NCBI RefSeq assembly: GCF_008107625.1
Contig: NZ_SDKK01000032.1
Span: 6,469-42,924 of the forward strand
DNA length: 36,456 bases
Direction of reading: 5' to 3'
DNA from: Zoogloea oleivorans
Lineage (GTDB): Bacteria; Pseudomonadota; Gammaproteobacteria; Burkholderiales; Rhodocyclaceae
Part shown: positions 33,378 to 36,456 of the stretch, piece by piece
How positions within the stretch are numbered: the stretch's first letter is position 1
Layout of the letters: the number at the start of each line of letters is the position of its first letter
Notes under the pieces: model-generated
Database searches by the model: none
The model's input: only the letters and a program-made list of their open reading frames with translations
What the model was told of the DNA's origin: nothing
Program-made: the position numbers and the translations under genes

Positions 33378-34016
33378 ATGCAGCGTCGCGATGTCCTCAA
33401 ACAGCTTTCCGCCCTGGCCGCTCTTGGTGTAGTGGGCACGCCCGTGTGGGCTCAGGGGGGAGGCTTCGAGCTCGTTTCTCCGCCTCAGCCGACGGACGTC
33501 AAGGGCAAGGTCGAAGTTCTGGAGTTCTTCCATTACGGCTGCCCGCACTGCAAGGCGTTCGATCCCCTGCTTGAACTGTGGGTCAAGAAGCTCCCCGCGG
33601 ATGTGGTCTTTCGCCGGGTTCCGGCGACCTGGGGCAACCCCCAGCTGATTGGCCTGGCCAAGCTGCATCTGGTGCTGGATGCCATTGGCGAGCTGCCCCG
33701 TCTGCATGCTCAGGTCTTCGATGCCGTGCAGAACGACAAGCTGCCTCTTCAAGGCGAAGCGGCCGCTCTGGAGTGGGCCGTCAAGAAGGGTGTAGATGCC
33801 AAAAAGTTCACCGATGCCTATCGCTCCTTCAATGTGAGCGTGCAGTTGAAGCGTATCGAGGAAGTGGGGCGCAGCTACAAGATCCAGGGCGTCCCGACGC
33901 TGGCCGTGGATGGCAAGTACTTCACTTCGGGGACCATCGCCGGCACCCATGAGGCGGCCCTCAAGGCTGCCGACCAGCTGATCGTCAGGGCCCGCGGCGA
34001 GCAGGGTCGCAAGTAA
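33378..34016 (+). CDS. dsbA: DsbA-like periplasmic thiol:disulfide oxidoreductase
   Basis: A 212-aa thioredoxin-fold protein that introduces disulfides into exported proteins. The active site is FFHYGCPHCKAF with Cys55 and Cys58, and the cis-Pro loop is IQGVPTLAVDG. The signal begins MQRRDVLKQLSALAALG, whose RRDVLK resembles a twin-arginine motif. AAGGAGA lies eight bases before the ATG at 33378, which decides the start over an earlier ATG at 33345 that overlaps the SPOR gene stop. A helical insert separates the two thioredoxin halves as in DsbA. Confidence 0.93.
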   Translation: MQRRDVLKQLSALAALGVVGTPVWAQGGGFELVSPPQPTDVKGKVEVLEFFHYGCPHCKAFDPLLELWVKKLPADVVFRRVPATWGNPQLIGLAKLHLVLDAIGELPRLHAQVFDAVQNDKLPLQGEAAALEWAVKKGVDAKKFTDAYRSFNVSVQLKRIEEVGRSYKIQGVPTLAVDGKYFTSGTIAGTHEAALKAADQLIVRARGEQGRK

Positions 34017-34092
34017 CAAGTCTGCCGGTTGCGCTGCCCGTTCGGGTGGCGCAGCGTTCCTGTATTACCTCTTCGTTTTTCATCGTCTTCCC

Positions 34093-34860
34093 GTGACTCT
34101 CCGCGTCTTCATCACTGGTGCATCAAGCGGCATCGGTGCAGCCCTTGCACGCCACTATGCTGCTCGGGGGGTCACCCTCGGCCTGCTGGGCCGACGCGAA
34201 TCTGCCCTGCTCGAACTGGCCCGCAGCCTGCCCGGCGAGCACGTCATTTACTGCGTCGACGTGGCCGAGCCGGCCGCGCTGACTGAAGCCGCAGCCGACT
34301 TCATCGCCCGTTTTGGTGTGCCGGATGTTGTTATCGCGAATGCCGGGGTGTCGGCCGGCACGCTTACCGAGGAGGCCGACGATCTGGCCGCCTTCGACCG
34401 GGTGATGCGTACCAATGTGCTCGGTATGGTCGCCACCTTCCAGCCCTTCGTGGCGCCCATGCGCGCCCGTGGCAGTGGCCGGCTGGTGGGCATTGCGTCA
34501 GTGGCGGGCATCCGCGGCCTGCCCGGCGCCGGTGCTTACAGTGCCTCCAAGGCGGCGGTGATCGCCTATCTTGAAAGCCTGCGGGTCGAACTGCACGGCA
34601 GCGGCGTGAGGGTGGTCACCATCGCCCCCGGCTACATCGCCACGCCGATGACTGCGGTGAATACCTATCCGATGCCCTTCATGCTGCCGGTCGACGAAGC
34701 GGCCCGACGTTTCGTGAAGGCCATTGACGCAGGCATCGGCTACACGGTGATTCCCTGGCAGATGGGTGTAGTGGCCAAGCTACTGCGTCTATTGCCGAAC
34801 TTCCTTTTCGACCCGATCTTTGCGCGGGCCGGGCGCAAGCCGCGGGGCCTGCCGCTGTAG
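34093..34860 (+). CDS. Short-chain dehydrogenase/reductase (SDR)
   Basis: A 255-aa classical SDR with a Rossmann fold. The cofactor motif TGASSGIG is at 8-15, NAG is near 83-85, and the catalytic Ser136, Tyr149 and Lys153 are in place (GIASVAG, AYSASKAAV). The segment PGYIATPM is normal. LGRRESALLELAR, with basic residues after the second strand, suggests NADP preference. The C-terminus is hydrophobic and basic (VVAKLLRLLPNFLFDPIFARAGRK), perhaps for membrane contact. The substrate is unknown. The start is a GTG with no evident ribosome site, 76 bases after the dsbA gene. It converges on the exporter gene. Confidence 0.92.
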   Translation: MTLRVFITGASSGIGAALARHYAARGVTLGLLGRRESALLELARSLPGEHVIYCVDVAEPAALTEAAADFIARFGVPDVVIANAGVSAGTLTEEADDLAAFDRVMRTNVLGMVATFQPFVAPMRARGSGRLVGIASVAGIRGLPGAGAYSASKAAVIAYLESLRVELHGSGVRVVTIAPGYIATPMTAVNTYPMPFMLPVDEAARRFVKAIDAGIGYTVIPWQMGVVAKLLRLLPNFLFDPIFARAGRKPRGLPL

Positions 34861-34878
34861 GGCCGGCCCCGCATTCGC

Positions 34879-36432
34879 CTAGTGTGCCGCGTCGCCGCTG
34901 GCCGCTGCCGGCCGGCCGTGGGTCGGGCGGGTCATCCAGATGGTCGCCAGCAGCGCCAGAAACAGGCAACCCGACAGCCAGAACACATCATTCGCGGCCA
35001 GCGAGAAGGCCTGCACGGTAACCTGCCGTTCGAGTACGCCGAGGCTGCGGGCGAGATCGAAGCCCTGGCTTTGCAGCCCGTTGAGGGCATCACCGGCAAT
35101 CGGGTTGTAGACACTCACCTGGGCCGCCAGGTGTTCGTGGTGCAGGGCCGCCCGGCGCTCCCACAGGGTTGTCATCAGCGAAGCCCCGAAGGCGCCGAAG
35201 GTGATCCGCACGAAATTCGACACCCCCGAGGCTGACGGGATGCGCTCCATCGGCAGGCCCGACAGGGTGATCGACACCAGCGGAATGAAGAAGCAGGCCA
35301 TGGCGATGCCCTGGATGATCTGCGGAATGATGATGTTGGCCGGTGTGATGTCGGTGGAGTAGCCGGCACGCATGAAGGACACCAGCGCGAAGACCATGAA
35401 GGCCACCGTGGCGATGCGTCGCGGGTCGGTGCGCGGCAGGATCTTGCCGATCACCGGCGACAGCAGCAGGGCCAGGAAGCCGATCGGCGCGGTGACCAGC
35501 CCCGCCCAGGTGGCCGTGTAGCCCATGTACTGCTGCAGCCACAGGGGCATCACCACCACGTTGCCGAAGAACACGCCGTAGCCGGCGGCCAGCGCGATGA
35601 CCCCGAACAGGAAGTTGGGACGCGCGAAAAGCGTCAGATCCACCACCGGATGAGCGTCGGTCAGCTCCCACACGACGAACAAGGCAAAGCCGACAAAGGC
35701 CACCACGGCCAGCGCGATGATCTCGCCGGACTGGAACCAGTCCAGCTCCTTGCCCTTGTCGAGCATGATCTGCAGCGCCCCGACCCACACCACCAGCAGG
35801 AGCAGCCCGATCTTGTCGATGGGTAGTTTGCGGGTGGCCGACTCGCGTTCCTTCAGCAGTTGCCAGCTCATCCATGCCGCACCGAGGCCGACCGGGATGT
35901 TGATGTAGAAGATCCACGGCCACGACAGGTTGTCCGACAGCCAGCCGCCGAGGATCGGCCCCATCACCGGCGCCACCAGCGTCGTCATCGACCACATGGC
36001 CAGCGCCATGCCGGCCTTTTCCCGCGGGTAGGCCTGCAGCAGCAGGGATTGCGACAGGGGAATCATCGGTCCGGCCACCAGGCCCTGGAGCACCCGCGCG
36101 GCAATAAGCATTTCAAGGCTGCTGGCCAGGCCGCACAGCAGCGAGGCGATGACGAACAGCACCACCGAGGTGACGAACAGGCGCACCTGCCCGAAGCGCT
36201 GGCTGAGCCAGCCGGTCAGCGGCACGGCAATGGCGTTGGCGACGCCGAAGGAGGTGATCACCCAGGTGCCCTGGCCGGGGCTGACGCCCAGGTCGCCGGC
36301 GATGTTGGGGATGGACACGTTGGCGATGGTGGTGTCCAGCACGTTCATGAAAGTCGCCAGGGACAGGGCGACGGTGGCCAGCCGCCGCGCCCCCGGTTCG
36401 AGGGGCGGCAGGGGTGCGGGTGCGGCGCTCAT
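34879..36432 (-). CDS. DHA2-family (EmrB/QacA-type) multidrug MFS exporter
   Basis: A 517-aa major facilitator protein with 14 predicted membrane segments. DHA2 features are FMNVLDTTIANVSIPNIAGDLG (motif D1), the loop motif GWLSQRFGQVRLF, ARVLQGLVAGPMIPLSQSLL and APVMGPILGGWLSDNLSWPWIFYINIPVG (motif C). EmrB-type proteins work with an EmrA membrane-fusion protein and an outer membrane channel. The 21 bases upstream of the ATG could be the end of such a gene. Substrate is not readable. Confidence 0.94.
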   Translation of the reverse strand: MSAAPAPLPPLEPGARRLATVALSLATFMNVLDTTIANVSIPNIAGDLGVSPGQGTWVITSFGVANAIAVPLTGWLSQRFGQVRLFVTSVVLFVIASLLCGLASSLEMLIAARVLQGLVAGPMIPLSQSLLLQAYPREKAGMALAMWSMTTLVAPVMGPILGGWLSDNLSWPWIFYINIPVGLGAAWMSWQLLKERESATRKLPIDKIGLLLLVVWVGALQIMLDKGKELDWFQSGEIIALAVVAFVGFALFVVWELTDAHPVVDLTLFARPNFLFGVIALAAGYGVFFGNVVVMPLWLQQYMGYTATWAGLVTAPIGFLALLLSPVIGKILPRTDPRRIATVAFMVFALVSFMRAGYSTDITPANIIIPQIIQGIAMACFFIPLVSITLSGLPMERIPSASGVSNFVRITFGAFGASLMTTLWERRAALHHEHLAAQVSVYNPIAGDALNGLQSQGFDLARSLGVLERQVTVQAFSLAANDVFWLSGCLFLALLATIWMTRPTHGRPAAASGDAAH

Positions 36433-36435
36433 GGC

Positions 36436-36456
36436 TCAGGCCCGGGTGCGGCGCGG
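36436..36456 (-). CDS. Possible 3' end of an upstream gene (emrA position)
   Basis: On the minus strand a frame reads PRRTRA and stops at 36436, three bases before the exporter ATG. In EmrAB-type operons the membrane-fusion gene precedes the exporter with such tight spacing. Only six codons are visible, so this is a weak positional suggestion. Confidence 0.2.
   Translation of the reverse strand, partial: PRRTRA

Overview
The window is high-GC, gene-dense DNA from a Gram-negative bacterium. The gene families and gene order (argS-SPOR-dsbA-SDR block, DUF485-actP pair, GntR-controlled methylmalonyl-CoA/propionyl-CoA cluster, UbiB) point to a betaproteobacterium, most likely of the Rhodocyclales. 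This placement is inferred from family resemblance, not from a search. No rRNA, tRNA, CRISPR array or recognisable transposase gene is visible. No stretch longer than about 240 bp lacks a gene.

Layout. (1) 1-7926, minus strand: the proximal part of an extracellular contractile injection system (eCIS, PVC/Afp type). Read in its own direction it encodes a DUF4255 (Pvc16-like) tail-terminator protein, an unrecognised 336-aa protein, one very large sheath, two tube proteins, a DUF5908 mini-protein, a LysM-bearing Pvc7-like protein, a VgrG/Pvc8-like spike, a PAAR-type tip and a gp25-like baseplate protein. The first codons of the next gene run off the left edge. Tape measure, AAA+ ATPase, fibre and toxin genes must lie outside the window if present. 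(2) 8102-9765, minus: a small-protein gene, an EamA transporter gene and ruvC; no ruvA or ruvB follows. (3) 9888-11646: EVE-domain protein and TauE/SafE-type permease (plus), converging on a bacteriohemerythrin (minus). (4) 11828-22744: a carboxylate/CoA region with an enoyl-CoA hydratase-family gene, a DUF485-ActP symporter pair, a GntR/FCD repressor, and the operon methylmalonyl-CoA mutase-meaB-pccB-pccA. Together these would import small acids and interconvert propionyl-CoA and succinyl-CoA. (5) 22891-25662, minus: a YegD-like Hsp70 and two lipoproteins, one of the FlgO family. (6) 25883-28359, minus: a 709-aa arginase-ornithine aminotransferase fusion translationally overlapped with an HNH nuclease gene. 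(7) 28438-30665, minus: ubiB and a small periplasmic protein. (8) 30844-34860, plus: argS, a SPOR-domain protein, dsbA-like and an SDR. (9) 34879-36432, minus: a DHA2-family drug exporter.

The observations most worth following up are the arginase-OAT fusion and its coupled HNH gene; the eCIS, with a roughly 235-residue insertion in its sheath and an unrecognised protein second in the operon; the missing in-frame start of the spike gene; the position of the eCIS directly after ruvC; and palindromes and hairpins in the control regions, including two that look like dispersed REP-type elements.
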